DNA of 64,000 nt, taken from the NCBI GenBank assembly GCA_964433755.1, contig CAYSSR010000005.1, positions 186,001 to 250,000 of the forward strand, given 5' to 3'. The notes beneath the pieces were generated by a model. That model worked only from the letters and a program-made list of their open reading frames with translations. It was not told the DNA's origin and did no database searches. This DNA is from JAUVXJ01 sp964433755 (GTDB lineage Bacteria > Chloroflexota > Anaerolineae > UBA7937 > B3-Chlor). Made by a program: the position numbers and the translations under genes. Position 1 is the first letter of the stretch, and the number at the start of each line of letters is the position of its first letter. Positions 7,262 to 15,450 of this stretch are shown piece by piece.

Positions 7262-10200
7262 ATGAGCGCGAAGAACGAGAAAGAGAGAGGGGGAGAGGTG
7301 CTGGTGGTCGGCGCGGGTATCGCCGGCATGCAGGCTTCGCTCCTGCTGGCAGAGATGGGCTTTCAGGTCCATCTCCTCGACCGTGCGCCCGCCATCGGTG
7401 GCTTCATGCCCTTGTTGGACCGAACCTTTCCCACTAATAGCTGCGGCCTCTGTTTCCTGTCCCCGACACCGCCGGCCCTGTGCCCGTTCATCGAGTGCAG
7501 CCGCCATCCCCTCATCGAGTTGGTCCCATATGCGGAGGTGGAGAGTCTGGAGGGAGGACCGGGCAGTTTCCAGGTCTCGATCCTCCACAAGGCCAGGTAC
7601 GTGGACCCTGCTCTGTGCAACGGCTGCGGAGAGTGCGCGGAGGTCTGTCCCGTGGAGGTGCCCCGAGAGCTGGGCGGGGGACTGGAGACGCGGCGGGCCA
7701 TCTACAGGCCATATCCTCAGGCCTTTCCCCCAACCTTCGTGGTGGACAAGGAGGTCTGTACGGAGTGCGGCGAGTGCTTGAAGGTCTGCGCGCCTGGCGC
7801 TATCGACCTCAAGATGGAGGAACACCGTTCCACCGTCGACGTAGGTGCCGTTGTGGTCACGCCAGGATTCGAGCCTTTCGATGCTGGCGTGAAGACCGAG
7901 TTCGGATACGGCGTAGATCAGAACGTGCTGACGAGCATCCAGTTCGAGCGTATGCTCAGCCTGACCGCCCCCTCCGGAGGCCTGCCTGTCCGACCGTCTG
8001 ACGGCGAGGCTCCAGAGCGCATCGCGTTCCTGCAATGCGTCGGCTCACGCGACATCTCGTGTGATCGAGGCTACTGCTCCTCCATTTGCTGTATGTACGC
8101 CACCAAGCAGGCCATGCTGGCCAGGGAGCGCCTGCCCGAGACGGAGGTCACGATCTTCCACATGGACGTCAGGACCTTCGGCAAGGGCTTCGAGCGCTAC
8201 TACGAGAGGGCCAAGCAGGAGTACAGCATCAAGTACCGGCGGAGCATGGTTTCCAGGGTCAGGGAACTGGCCGATAGCAGGAACCTCACCCTCTCGTGCG
8301 TCGACGACGAAGGCCGACCTCAGGAGGAGGAGTTCGATCTGGTGGTCCTTTCCCTCGGCTTTGGCCCTCCGCTCGGTTCGGAGGCCCTGGCGGAGAGTCT
8401 GGGTTTGTCTCTCAACGCCTACGGCTTCTCGGCGACAGAGCCGTTTTCTCCCCAAAAGACCAGCCGGCCCGGCGTCTTCGTGGCGGGCGGCTTCAGAGAA
8501 CCTCAGGATATCCCCCAGGTCGTGGTGGAGGCCAGCGGTGCGGCGGCTGCGGCGGCGGAGGTGGTGGCGGGACAGCGCGCAGCTCAGATGCCCGCAGAGT
8601 ACCCCCCTGAGCGGGACGTCAGCGATGAGGACCCCCGGGTGGGCGTGTTTCTCTGCCAATGCGACGGCAACGTCGCGGACGTGGTGGATCTAGCCTCGCT
8701 GGAGGAGTACTCCACTGGACTGCTGGACGTGGCCCACGTGGAGCAGGTGGCCACTGCCTGCACACCTGAGGGCAGTGAGACTATCAAAGCGGCCATCGCC
8801 GAGAACGAGTTGAACCGGGTGGTGGTGGCCGGATGTACGAGCCGCCTCTTCGACGACGTGTTGAAGGATACCGTGCGGCAGGCGGGTCTCAACGACTGCC
8901 TGCTGGAGCGTGCCGATCTGCGCGAGGGTTGCGCCTGGGTGCACCGGGAAGACCCGGACCAGGCGACGATCAAAGCCAGGCAGCTTCTGGCCATGGCCGT
9001 GGCCAAGGCGCGCCTGTTGACGCCCAGTCAGGGCGCGGGAGCAGAGGTCTCTCCGGGTGCCCTGGTCATCGGGGGCGGCGTGGCGGGCATGGAGGCTGCC
9101 CTGTCTCTGTCGCGCCAGGGCTTCTTTGTGCACCTGCTGGAGCGAGAGAAGGAGCTGGGGGGCCAGCTTTGCCACATCCACTACACCCTCGGTGGCGGTG
9201 ATCCCCAACGATACCTCGACGGGCTGATCGAGGACGTAGAGGGCAGCGCGAGGATCTCCGTTCATCTGGGGGCCGAGCTGACAGGGATCGTGGGGGAGCC
9301 GGGAGCGTACAGATCTACCATCTCTTCCGGCGATCACACTGAGGAGTTGGTGCACGGCGTGGTCGTGGTGGCCGCCGGGGGCGACGAGGTCAAAGCTACA
9401 GAATACCTGTACGGTGAGCATCCGCAGGTGGTGACGCAGCGAGGGCTGGAGGAGAGGATCGCCGGCGACGAGGCGAGTCTCGGGGACGTGAAGAGCGTGG
9501 TCATGATCCAGTGCGTAGGCTCGCGGGAGCCGGATCGTCCCTATTGCAGTCGCATCTGCTGCTCGGTGGCCATCAAGAACGCCCTCCGTCTCAAGGAGTT
9601 GAATCCCGAGATCAGCGTCTTCGTGCTCTTCCGGGACATGAGGACCTATGGCTTCCAGGAGGACTTCTATCGCCAGGCGCGGGAGGCGGGCGTGATCTTC
9701 GTGCGCTACGGGGTGGAGGCCAAGCCCAAGGTCGAGGCTGCGGATGAGGGGTTGCGGGTCCTGGTCAGGGACCCCATCCTGGGCGCAGACCTGAGGCTGG
9801 AGGCGGACCTGGTGGTGCTGAGCGTTGGCGTGGAGGCGCACCACGAGGGCCTGGCCGAGCTCCTCGACGTGCCGCTGGACGAGGATGGCTTCTTCGAGGA
9901 GGCCAACTCCAAGGTGCGGCCCATGGACTTCGAGGCGGTGGGGATGTACCTCTGCGGCCTGTGCCAGAGTCCGAAGAACATCGAGGAGTCCATCTCTCAG
10001 GGCAAGGGGGCTGCGGCGCGGGCGGCGGTGATGCTGGCCAAGCAGCGGTTGGAGGGCCAGCCGGCGGTGCCCTTCGTGAACCCTCGGCTGTGTATCGCGT
10101 GTGGACGATGTATCGAGACCTGCCCCTACGGCGCTTTGATCGCCGATGAGGAGACCGGTATCACCGAAGTCATCCCGTTGTTGTGCCAGGGCTGCGGCGC

Positions 10201-10291
10201 TTGCACGGTGGCCTGTCCCAGCGGGGCCATCCAGCAGCGAGTCTTCGAGAAGACGCAGTTGATGGCGATGCTGGATGCGGCCCTGGACTAG
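7262..10291 (+). CDS. Double-length HdrA, flavin- and Fe-S-containing electron-bifurcating subunit
   Basis: 1009 residues, far longer than a usual HdrA of about 650, because two HdrA-type units are fused. The first unit has an FAD-binding VVGAGIAGMQASLLLAEMG (about residue 14), the HdrA insertion NSCGLCFL, two ferredoxin motifs (CNGCGECAEVCP at about 120, CTECGECLKVCAP at about 165), FLQCVGSRD and FVAGGF. It lacks the N-terminal HdrA cysteine domain. The second unit starts at about 460 with VGVFLCQCDGNVADVVD, then FAD-binding LVIGGGVAGMEAALSL (about 602), IQCVGSREPDRPYCSRICC, and C-terminal ferredoxins CIACGRCIETCP and CQGCGACTVACP. HdrA carries the bifurcating FAD. A two-FAD chain suggests a more elaborate electron route or an internal dimer in one chain (inference). 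Confidence 0.88.
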   Translation: MSAKNEKERGGEVLVVGAGIAGMQASLLLAEMGFQVHLLDRAPAIGGFMPLLDRTFPTNSCGLCFLSPTPPALCPFIECSRHPLIELVPYAEVESLEGGPGSFQVSILHKARYVDPALCNGCGECAEVCPVEVPRELGGGLETRRAIYRPYPQAFPPTFVVDKEVCTECGECLKVCAPGAIDLKMEEHRSTVDVGAVVVTPGFEPFDAGVKTEFGYGVDQNVLTSIQFERMLSLTAPSGGLPVRPSDGEAPERIAFLQCVGSRDISCDRGYCSSICCMYATKQAMLARERLPETEVTIFHMDVRTFGKGFERYYERAKQEYSIKYRRSMVSRVRELADSRNLTLSCVDDEGRPQEEEFDLVVLSLGFGPPLGSEALAESLGLSLNAYGFSATEPFSPQKTSRPGVFVAGGFREPQDIPQVVVEASGAAAAAAEVVAGQRAAQMPAEYPPERDVSDEDPRVGVFLCQCDGNVADVVDLASLEEYSTGLLDVAHVEQVATACTPEGSETIKAAIAENELNRVVVAGCTSRLFDDVLKDTVRQAGLNDCLLERADLREGCAWVHREDPDQATIKARQLLAMAVAKARLLTPSQGAGAEVSPGALVIGGGVAGMEAALSLSRQGFFVHLLEREKELGGQLCHIHYTLGGGDPQRYLDGLIEDVEGSARISVHLGAELTGIVGEPGAYRSTISSGDHTEELVHGVVVVAAGGDEVKATEYLYGEHPQVVTQRGLEERIAGDEASLGDVKSVVMIQCVGSREPDRPYCSRICCSVAIKNALRLKELNPEISVFVLFRDMRTYGFQEDFYRQAREAGVIFVRYGVEAKPKVEAADEGLRVLVRDPILGADLRLEADLVVLSVGVEAHHEGLAELLDVPLDEDGFFEEANSKVRPMDFEAVGMYLCGLCQSPKNIEESISQGKGAAARAAVMLAKQRLEGQPAVPFVNPRLCIACGRCIETCPYGALIADEETGITEVIPLLCQGCGACTVACPSGAIQQRVFEKTQLMAMLDAALD

Positions 10292-10334
10292 CCGGCGCTG
10301 TCCAGTCGTTGTAGAGTAGCATGGAGCTAGGATC

Positions 10335-10757
10335 ATGGAGAGTTACGAGCCCAGAATAGTGGCCTTCCTGTGCAACTGGTGCGCCTACACAGGCGCCGAC
10401 CTGGCGGGGACCTCCAGGCTTCAGTACCCACCAAACGTGAGGGCTATTCGCGTGATGTGCACGGGGGGCGTGGACCCTATCTACGTGATCAAGGCCCTTC
10501 TGGAGGGTGCTGACGGGGTGCTGATCGGAGGTTGCCATCCGGGGGACTGCCACTACCAGAGCGGCAATCTCAAGGCCCGGCGCAGGGTGGCCATTCTGAA
10601 CAGTATCCTGGAGCAGTTGGGGCTCGATCCCGACCGTGTCTGGCTGCGCTGGATCAGCGCCAGCGAGGGGAAGCGCTTCGCCGACACTATCGAGGAGATG
10701 GTTCAGGCGCTCAAGGAGAAAGGGCCCAACCCCACGCGCGAGGTTTGGGCGGTCTAG
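10335..10757 (+). CDS. MvhD/FlpD-type hydrogenase iron-sulfur (delta) subunit
   Basis: 140 residues, matching the small MvhD domain that bridges HdrA to an electron-input module (hydrogenase or formate dehydrogenase). Conserved cysteine positions are visible: FLCNWCAYTGAD, VMCTGGVDP, and GGCHPGDCHYQSGN, which hold a [2Fe-2S] cluster in characterised homologues. It lies 43 bases after HdrA and 24 bases before the FrhB-like gene. In methanogens it pairs with MvhAG. No hydrogenase is present here, so the neighbouring FrhB-like protein is the likely input module. Confidence 0.9.
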   Translation: MESYEPRIVAFLCNWCAYTGADLAGTSRLQYPPNVRAIRVMCTGGVDPIYVIKALLEGADGVLIGGCHPGDCHYQSGNLKARRRVAILNSILEQLGLDPDRVWLRWISASEGKRFADTIEEMVQALKEKGPNPTREVWAV

Positions 10758-10781
10758 CGAGATGGTGCGGAGGCGCGACGT

Positions 10782-11918
10782 ATGAGCGTGAAGGCGGTGG
10801 TGGAGGTCAAGGAAGGAGACGTGCTGGCCGCGTCGAGGCAGTTCCTGCGAGGGCTGCTGGAGGCGCAGGTTGTCGACGCACTCTTGGTTCCGCTGGAGCT
10901 ACCTTCCGGCGACGCTGTTGTACAGACGCTGGTCAAGGACCCTGAGAGGTTGGAGAGGGCGAACCCCCTGGCACCGGTGATGCCTGTCAATTCCGCCACC
11001 CTGGTGTCCAGGTTGACCCGTCGTGGCAATCGCGAGAAGGTGGGCGTGGTGCTCAGGTCTTGCGAGATGAGAGCGTTGATCGAGCTGGTGAAGCTCCAGC
11101 AGGCCAGTCTCGACAACCTGGTGACTCTGGGCATAGACTGCCTGGGCACCTACGAGGTGACTGAGTACGCGCGACTGAGGAGCGAGGGCGGTGATGGGGC
11201 CGGGCCTTCGAGCGAGCAGTTGAAGGCAGCGAGTCAAGGGGAGATCGTGCCGGTGGAGGGGTACGAGTTCCGCGCCGCCTGCCAGATCTGCGAGTACCCG
11301 GTACCCGCCGGCGTGGACATCTCCATTGGGGTCATCGGCGTGGACACGGAGACTAAGATCTTGCTGGACATGGGGCCGGAGATAGGTAAGGAGGTGCTGG
11401 AGAAGCTAGGCCTGGAGGAGGGCGAGGCTCCCGCCAGAGAAGAGACGGTCGCCAAGCTGGTGGCAGAGAGGGAGAAGGCGCGAGACGAGGCCTTCGGCGA
11501 CCTTCGGGAGCGCGTCAACGACATACCCAGCCTGGTGGCCCAGTTCTCCACGTGTATCTCGTGTCACAACTGCGCCCAGGCCTGCCCTATCTGCTACTGC
11601 AAGGAGTGTATCTTCGAGACCGACACCTTCCGCCATCCCTCGGATCGATACCTGATGTGGGCCGGCCGGAAGGGCGCGGCCAGGATGCCCAGCGATACGC
11701 TGCTGTTCCAGTTGACCAGGATGAACCACATGGTCAGCTCGTGCGTGGGGTGTGGTATGTGCGAGAGTGCCTGCCCCAGCGACCTGCCTCTGGCTCTGAT
11801 CTTTCGCGCCGTGGGTGAGAAGGTGCAGGCGTTGTTCGAGTATCTGCCCGGGCGCAGCCTGGCGGAAGAGCTGCCCGTGGCCACCTTCAAAGAGGACGAG
11901 TTCCCCGAGTACAAGTAG
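10782..11918 (+). CDS. FrhB/FdhB-like iron-sulfur flavoprotein subunit
   Basis: 378 residues. The N-terminal half resembles the coenzyme F420 hydrogenase/dehydrogenase beta family (VVLRSCEMRALIELVKLQQA, LGIDCLGTYE). The C-terminal third carries a dicluster ferredoxin (CISCHNCAQACPICYCKEC at about 258, then CVGCGMCESACPSDLPLA at about 318). Family members take up or give electrons from F420, formate-dehydrogenase partners or related carriers through FAD. GGAGG lies just upstream of ATG 10782, and it is last in the hdr operon. It probably feeds or drains the Hdr complex. Whether this organism uses F420, NADH or another donor cannot be seen here. Confidence 0.8.
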   Translation: MSVKAVVEVKEGDVLAASRQFLRGLLEAQVVDALLVPLELPSGDAVVQTLVKDPERLERANPLAPVMPVNSATLVSRLTRRGNREKVGVVLRSCEMRALIELVKLQQASLDNLVTLGIDCLGTYEVTEYARLRSEGGDGAGPSSEQLKAASQGEIVPVEGYEFRAACQICEYPVPAGVDISIGVIGVDTETKILLDMGPEIGKEVLEKLGLEEGEAPAREETVAKLVAEREKARDEAFGDLRERVNDIPSLVAQFSTCISCHNCAQACPICYCKECIFETDTFRHPSDRYLMWAGRKGAARMPSDTLLFQLTRMNHMVSSCVGCGMCESACPSDLPLALIFRAVGEKVQALFEYLPGRSLAEELPVATFKEDEFPEYK

Positions 11919-12167
11919 ACTACCGGCGCAGCCGCCTGCGCGCTACTCCGTCAGAACACGCAACTGACCGACAAGGTCCCTCGCTGTCGCCTCCCGTATG
12001 GCTACCAAGTACTTTCCTCAGTACGGAACTGAGTCACTGCGCCTGTTGCCGATGCCCACCTGGGGTTCGAGCTCGTGGCCCTTCTCCTTGACCCTGAGGG
12101 AATCAGGTCCAATGGCGGGGCAGCCCGCGAAGCACCCCGCAATCCCAGTGCCCGCGGTGAGCCATCC

Positions 12168-12815
12168 TCAGAGTGTCGTGCCACTCTTACGTGGCTTTCT
12201 GACGGCCAGGGTGACTCCATCACCGACGGGCAGAATGGTGCTTTCCAGCTCCTCGTGGTCCGCAACGAGGCGGTTGAACTCCTCGATCGATGGAATCAAG
12301 TCGTGCCACTGGGGGTCAAGCTCGATCACCGGGAACAAGGTATCCTCCGCCACCAGAAGGCCCCCGTCCCTGAGCACACGCACACAGTGAGGAAGCAGGG
12401 GCGGATAGAGCCTCTTGTCCACGTCCAGGAAGACGAAGTCGAAGCTCGCATCTTCGAGCCTAGGAATCAGGACGCGGGCGTCCCCAACTAGCAACTGTAT
12501 ACACGCCGACACACCGGCACGCTCGAAGTTTACCTTGGCCTGTTCTGCCACCCTTTCGTCGTACTCGATGGTCACGATCTTGCCGTGTAGCTCCTTGACC
12601 ACGCTGGCCATGGAAACGGTCGAGTAGCCAACGCTGGTGCCCACCTCGAGGACGGACTGGGCTCCTGTGAGGCGCAGGAGTAGCTGTAGTAGCCGGGCCA
12701 CGTCCTCGTCCACGACCGGGAAGAACTCCTGCAACTCGGTTTCGTCCAGGTACTCGGTGCGCGCCGCCCGATGTGAGTACAGTGCGGAGATGTAGTCCAT
12801 AGCTTCCTGGGTCAT
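12168..12815 (-). CDS. SAM-dependent O-methyltransferase (family 3, caffeoyl-CoA OMT-like)
   Basis: 215 residues from ATG 12815. An open frame continues upstream, but its residues are not family-like, and AAAGGA precedes this ATG. Motif VLEVGTSVGYSTVSMA is the SAM-binding loop, followed by IVTIEYDERVAEQAKVNFERAG and FDFVFLDVDK, which carries the Asp that in this family helps bind the metal and substrate. The family methylates catechol-type hydroxyls in a divalent-metal-dependent reaction; the substrate here is unknown. It is the downstream member of a minus-strand pair with the amide hydrolase gene. The 250-base gap to the convergent hdr operon (11919-12167) holds small hairpins such as 12017-12033, but no terminator with a T-run. 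Confidence 0.85.
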   Translation of the reverse strand: MTQEAMDYISALYSHRAARTEYLDETELQEFFPVVDEDVARLLQLLLRLTGAQSVLEVGTSVGYSTVSMASVVKELHGKIVTIEYDERVAEQAKVNFERAGVSACIQLLVGDARVLIPRLEDASFDFVFLDVDKRLYPPLLPHCVRVLRDGGLLVAEDTLFPVIELDPQWHDLIPSIEEFNRLVADHEELESTILPVGDGVTLAVRKPRKSGTTL

Positions 12816-12921
12816 TCTGTCTTTTGATCCTTTCGAGCGGTGGAAGGTGTTGCCCGCGCTTCCAGGTACGCTGGGTGTGGTCGCTTCGAGGCTGACCACG
12901 TGGCCCCGCCAGCGCCAATCG

Positions 12922-13950
12922 TCATCTCGGTGTTGCGTCCCTCATCTCTAGCTGGAAGGCGTGGATCTGATCGTAGTTCTTGTCCATAACCACCTGGATC
13001 TCCCCGGTACTCATATCGTAGACGGCCGACCAGATGGTGTTGGTGCCAGATACGCTCTCCAGAATAGCCATGGCCTCCTCCGGGGAGATGTTCCCACTCG
13101 CTTCGCTGAGCGCCCGATAGGCACCGTTGTAGCGCTGGCAGGGAGAGTCCGCGCCGAGGGGCAGAACCTCGGAGACGATGAAGTTGGTCGCCACATGCCA
13201 GGGTTCTTCGTTGATCATGACTTTCATCTCACCATCGACGTGCTCCACAATGGCGGAAGTCCCTGATGCGTCGGAGATCAGGTAGTGTATGGGCGGGTCG
13301 TAGAAGGCGACGTTGTACTGTCGCAGCAGGTTGATCGCTTCGTCGGTGCTGGCTGCACCGTCGAGCAGCACACGGATGGCTCGCAAGGAGTCGATGGTAG
13401 GTCTGCCCGGATCGTCGGCGTCTCGAGCGCAGGGCACCGCCATCATGCCTACGGCCAGTCCGGCCTCGTTCAAGCCGTCGAACGGGATGAATGGTGCCAG
13501 CAGCAGGGTGACGCGGTTCGTGACCGGGATTGCTCCGTCGTCGTATCCTAGATAGTGAATGTCCACCATGGACACCGATGCGTAGCCTTGCGGAGGGTCG
13601 GTGAAGAGCAGCAGTGCGGGATGGTCATACCAGTCGAAGTTGCGGCCGAAGACGGACTCGCCGTCCGGGTTCAAACCGGCGAAGCAGGTGCACGCGTCCG
13701 GCATGGTCGATTGCTGGAGGACTTCGTAGGAAGTCTGCTCCAGGCCCATGCGCAGCAGTAGCTCAGACGAGTAGGGGCCGTAGTAGCGCATTACGTAGAG
13801 AGGGTGTTCGTCTACCTGGCTCAGAGAGGTGAGGGTCCTCAGCGGTCCGCAGGAGAGCGCGGCGACCACCACCAGCGCTGAGAGAAGCAGGGCCGCCGCC
13901 AGTACCCTTCCCCTGCCGAGTGCTCGTCTCTCGCTAGCTTGCCTCATCAC
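12922..13950 (-). CDS. Ntn-type linear amide C-N hydrolase (choloylglycine/C45-like), exported lipoprotein
   Basis: 342 residues. The N-terminus has Arg-rich residues, a hydrophobic stretch (LAAALLLSALVVVAALS) and a Cys, a lipoprotein-type signal, so the protein is probably anchored on the outside of the membrane. The hydrolase core begins near residue 85 with ACTCFAG, whose Cys is the likely nucleophile, and FGRNFDWY, typical of choloylglycine hydrolase and acyl-transferase Ntn enzymes. GLNEAGLAVGMM and the later ATNFI segment follow. These enzymes hydrolyse linear amide bonds (bile-salt conjugates, penicillins, N-acyl amino acids). The substrate is not predictable. How the lipid anchor is reconciled with a catalytic Cys well inside the chain is unclear. 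Confidence 0.75.
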   Translation of the reverse strand: MMRQASERRALGRGRVLAAALLLSALVVVAALSCGPLRTLTSLSQVDEHPLYVMRYYGPYSSELLLRMGLEQTSYEVLQQSTMPDACTCFAGLNPDGESVFGRNFDWYDHPALLLFTDPPQGYASVSMVDIHYLGYDDGAIPVTNRVTLLLAPFIPFDGLNEAGLAVGMMAVPCARDADDPGRPTIDSLRAIRVLLDGAASTDEAINLLRQYNVAFYDPPIHYLISDASGTSAIVEHVDGEMKVMINEEPWHVATNFIVSEVLPLGADSPCQRYNGAYRALSEASGNISPEEAMAILESVSGTNTIWSAVYDMSTGEIQVVMDKNYDQIHAFQLEMRDATPR

Positions 13951-14016
13951 CCACTCTGTCTTCTATTGAGGTGTCTTCTCGGCGAAGTCCAGGGGCGCCG
14001 AACTCTGTTATCGCCG

Positions 14017-14157
14017 TCACTTGCTGATGGGGAAGGCGTCTGCCACGTCCAGTTTCTGTAGCGCGATCTCGTCCGACCGACTGTCGGGTGGGAGCTCGAT
14101 GCTGAGGGTGATCCTCAGCGACGCAGCACTCGAGCAGTCAGGACACGTGAAGGGCAC
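14017..14157 (-). CDS. Small CPDC-motif protein, possibly truncated
   Basis: A 46-residue frame, MPFTCPDCSSAASLRITLS to DAFPISK, starting at GTG 14157 behind AGGAG with a 7-base spacer. It follows the DUF3052 gene on the same strand. The CPDC pair and the IELPPDSRSDEIALQ segment look like the start of a small zinc-ribbon protein family I recall as being longer, with a second CxxC pair downstream. Here the second pair is missing and the sequence changes character after about residue 33, so it may be a frameshifted or truncated copy. Function is unknown. Confidence 0.5.
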   Translation of the reverse strand: MPFTCPDCSSAASLRITLSIELPPDSRSDEIALQKLDVADAFPISK

Positions 14158-14215
14158 CTGGTTGCTCCTGATCTCTGACGGTACAGTGCTCGGGCCTGGC
14201 CCGCAGGCTCCAGGG

Positions 14216-15001
14216 CTATGGTGCCGTCTTCTTCTTGCGCGCGAAGCGCAGGCCCGACCAGGTCTCGTCGACCGAGCAGACCTTGAAATCCACCAGACCT
14301 GCAGCCATGGCTACCTCACGGACGACGGTCTGCGAGAGATCGCTCGTCACTCCAGAGGACTTCTTGGGCCACAGTATCCAGAGCCCGCCTTTCTCGCCCA
14401 GAGGTACCATGCTGTCCATACCGCTTTCCAGTTCGTCGTGGAACCTCGCGAACCATAGGGTCAGGCCAGCGTTGTCATGCACGCCTGTGTGCAACTCCGC
14501 CCCGTCGGGCAGGTCGCCGAGGAGGTCCACAAACACCTCCGGCGCGTTGACCAGATAGACCAGCGATCCTGGCTTGATGCCCAGTTTCCTCGGCAGTGGG
14601 GTGCCGGAGTAGGCGTCCATCACCGATTGGGGCACCACTGGCTCTTCTGGAGGGTGGGCGATGGCGTCCTCCAGGGAGCCGGCGATCTCTTCCCACGTTG
14701 TATAGACGGCATCGGGCAGAAGCGTCTGGAGGCGCTCTACCTTCTCTGGCGCGCCCTCGACAAAGACCACGGGCACGTGCCTGGTGGACTTGTACTTACG
14801 GAGACTGAGGGCGATGTCTCGGCCGTGGGAAGGCAGACGAGACAGATCGATCACCACCGCGTCGGGCGGGTGCTCCCTCAGGGCACGAAGGGCCTCGCCA
14901 TCGAAAGGATCCGACAGGACCTCGTATCCGGCCGAGCGGAGTTGCCCGGCTCGCTGATCGGCCTCCTCAGCGTTCCAGTGTATCAGACGAACCTGGCTCA
15001 C
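14216..15001 (-). CDS. Receiver-like domain fused to DUF3052
   Basis: 261 residues from GTG 15001, supported by GGAGAGG 8 bases upstream; earlier codons in the frame are low-complexity shadow sequence. Residues 1-115 look like a response-regulator receiver with the acceptor-type Asp in DAVVIDLSRLPSHG. The usual acidic pair at the start is not obvious (HWNAEEAD), so phosphorylation is uncertain. Residues about 130-261 are DUF3052: YSGTPLPRKLGIKPGSLVYL, LPDGAELH, GGLWILWPKKSSG, and VCSVDETWSGLRFARKK. DUF3052 is of unknown function and usually occurs alone, so the fusion ties it to signalling. Confidence 0.8.
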   Translation of the reverse strand: MSQVRLIHWNAEEADQRAGQLRSAGYEVLSDPFDGEALRALREHPPDAVVIDLSRLPSHGRDIALSLRKYKSTRHVPVVFVEGAPEKVERLQTLLPDAVYTTWEEIAGSLEDAIAHPPEEPVVPQSVMDAYSGTPLPRKLGIKPGSLVYLVNAPEVFVDLLGDLPDGAELHTGVHDNAGLTLWFARFHDELESGMDSMVPLGEKGGLWILWPKKSSGVTSDLSQTVVREVAMAAGLVDFKVCSVDETWSGLRFARKKKTAP

Positions 15002-15044
15002 GTAGCGAACCTCTCCGCGGAAGAGCGGTGTCTGCGATACGGCT

Positions 15045-15428
15045 TCACGATGGGACCGCGAAGACCTTGGAGACGATCCTCCAGCCCTCTTCGAAGCGGT
15101 AGAGCAGCATGTAGTCGGTGGAGAAGTGCGTATCGCCCTTGTAGACGTCGAGCTTGGCCACCCCAGCATAACCTGTGACATCTATGAGGCGGAACTCGTG
15201 TCTGGTCTCGGCATTCCACAGGTCGGGGTTGTCTGCCTTCATCACCTTCAGTCGAGACAACCACTCATCGACGTCGACCTTGTCGATCTCGTTGTCGTGG
15301 AGCACCAACATGGCGAAGTCGGGGTGGAAGCCGCTCCTCACCGTCTGCTCGTTCTGTGTGCCGTGGATGCCCTTGATGTAGGCCTCCTCGATGACTTCCT
15401 TGATGGCTTCCTCTTCCTTGTTGGGCAC
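15045..15428 (-). CDS. NTF2-like / putative lumazine-binding-type protein
   Basis: 127 residues from GTG 15428, chosen because AAAGGAGGTTT lies 8 bases upstream. The fold signature is NTF2-like: helical EEEAIKEVIEEAYIKGI, then a beta-rich body with FHPDFAMLVLHDNEIDKV, VAKLDVYKGDTHFSTDYMLL and a terminal GWRIVSKVFAV. It resembles the PF12893 lumazine-binding-like and DUF4440 groups, which include small-molecule binding or accessory domains. It is the last gene of a run of small minus-strand genes. No ligand can be assigned. Confidence 0.75.
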   Translation of the reverse strand: MPNKEEEAIKEVIEEAYIKGIHGTQNEQTVRSGFHPDFAMLVLHDNEIDKVDVDEWLSRLKVMKADNPDLWNAETRHEFRLIDVTGYAGVAKLDVYKGDTHFSTDYMLLYRFEEGWRIVSKVFAVPS

Positions 15429-15450
15429 GTACGAAACCTCCTTTGAAGAG

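Noticed and set aside
8690..10336. 548-codon minus-strand frame opposite hdrA
   Set aside because: A shadow of the high-GC hdrA coding strand; no ribosome site and no family resemblance.
12017..12033. Hairpin CTCAGT/ACTGAG as a terminator between the hdr operon and the methyltransferase gene
   Set aside because: The stem is only 6 bases and no T-run follows on either strand.
14021..14458. 145-codon plus-strand frame opposite the DUF3052 end
   Set aside because: It lies antisense to DUF3052 and to the small CPDC gene, which both have better start signals.
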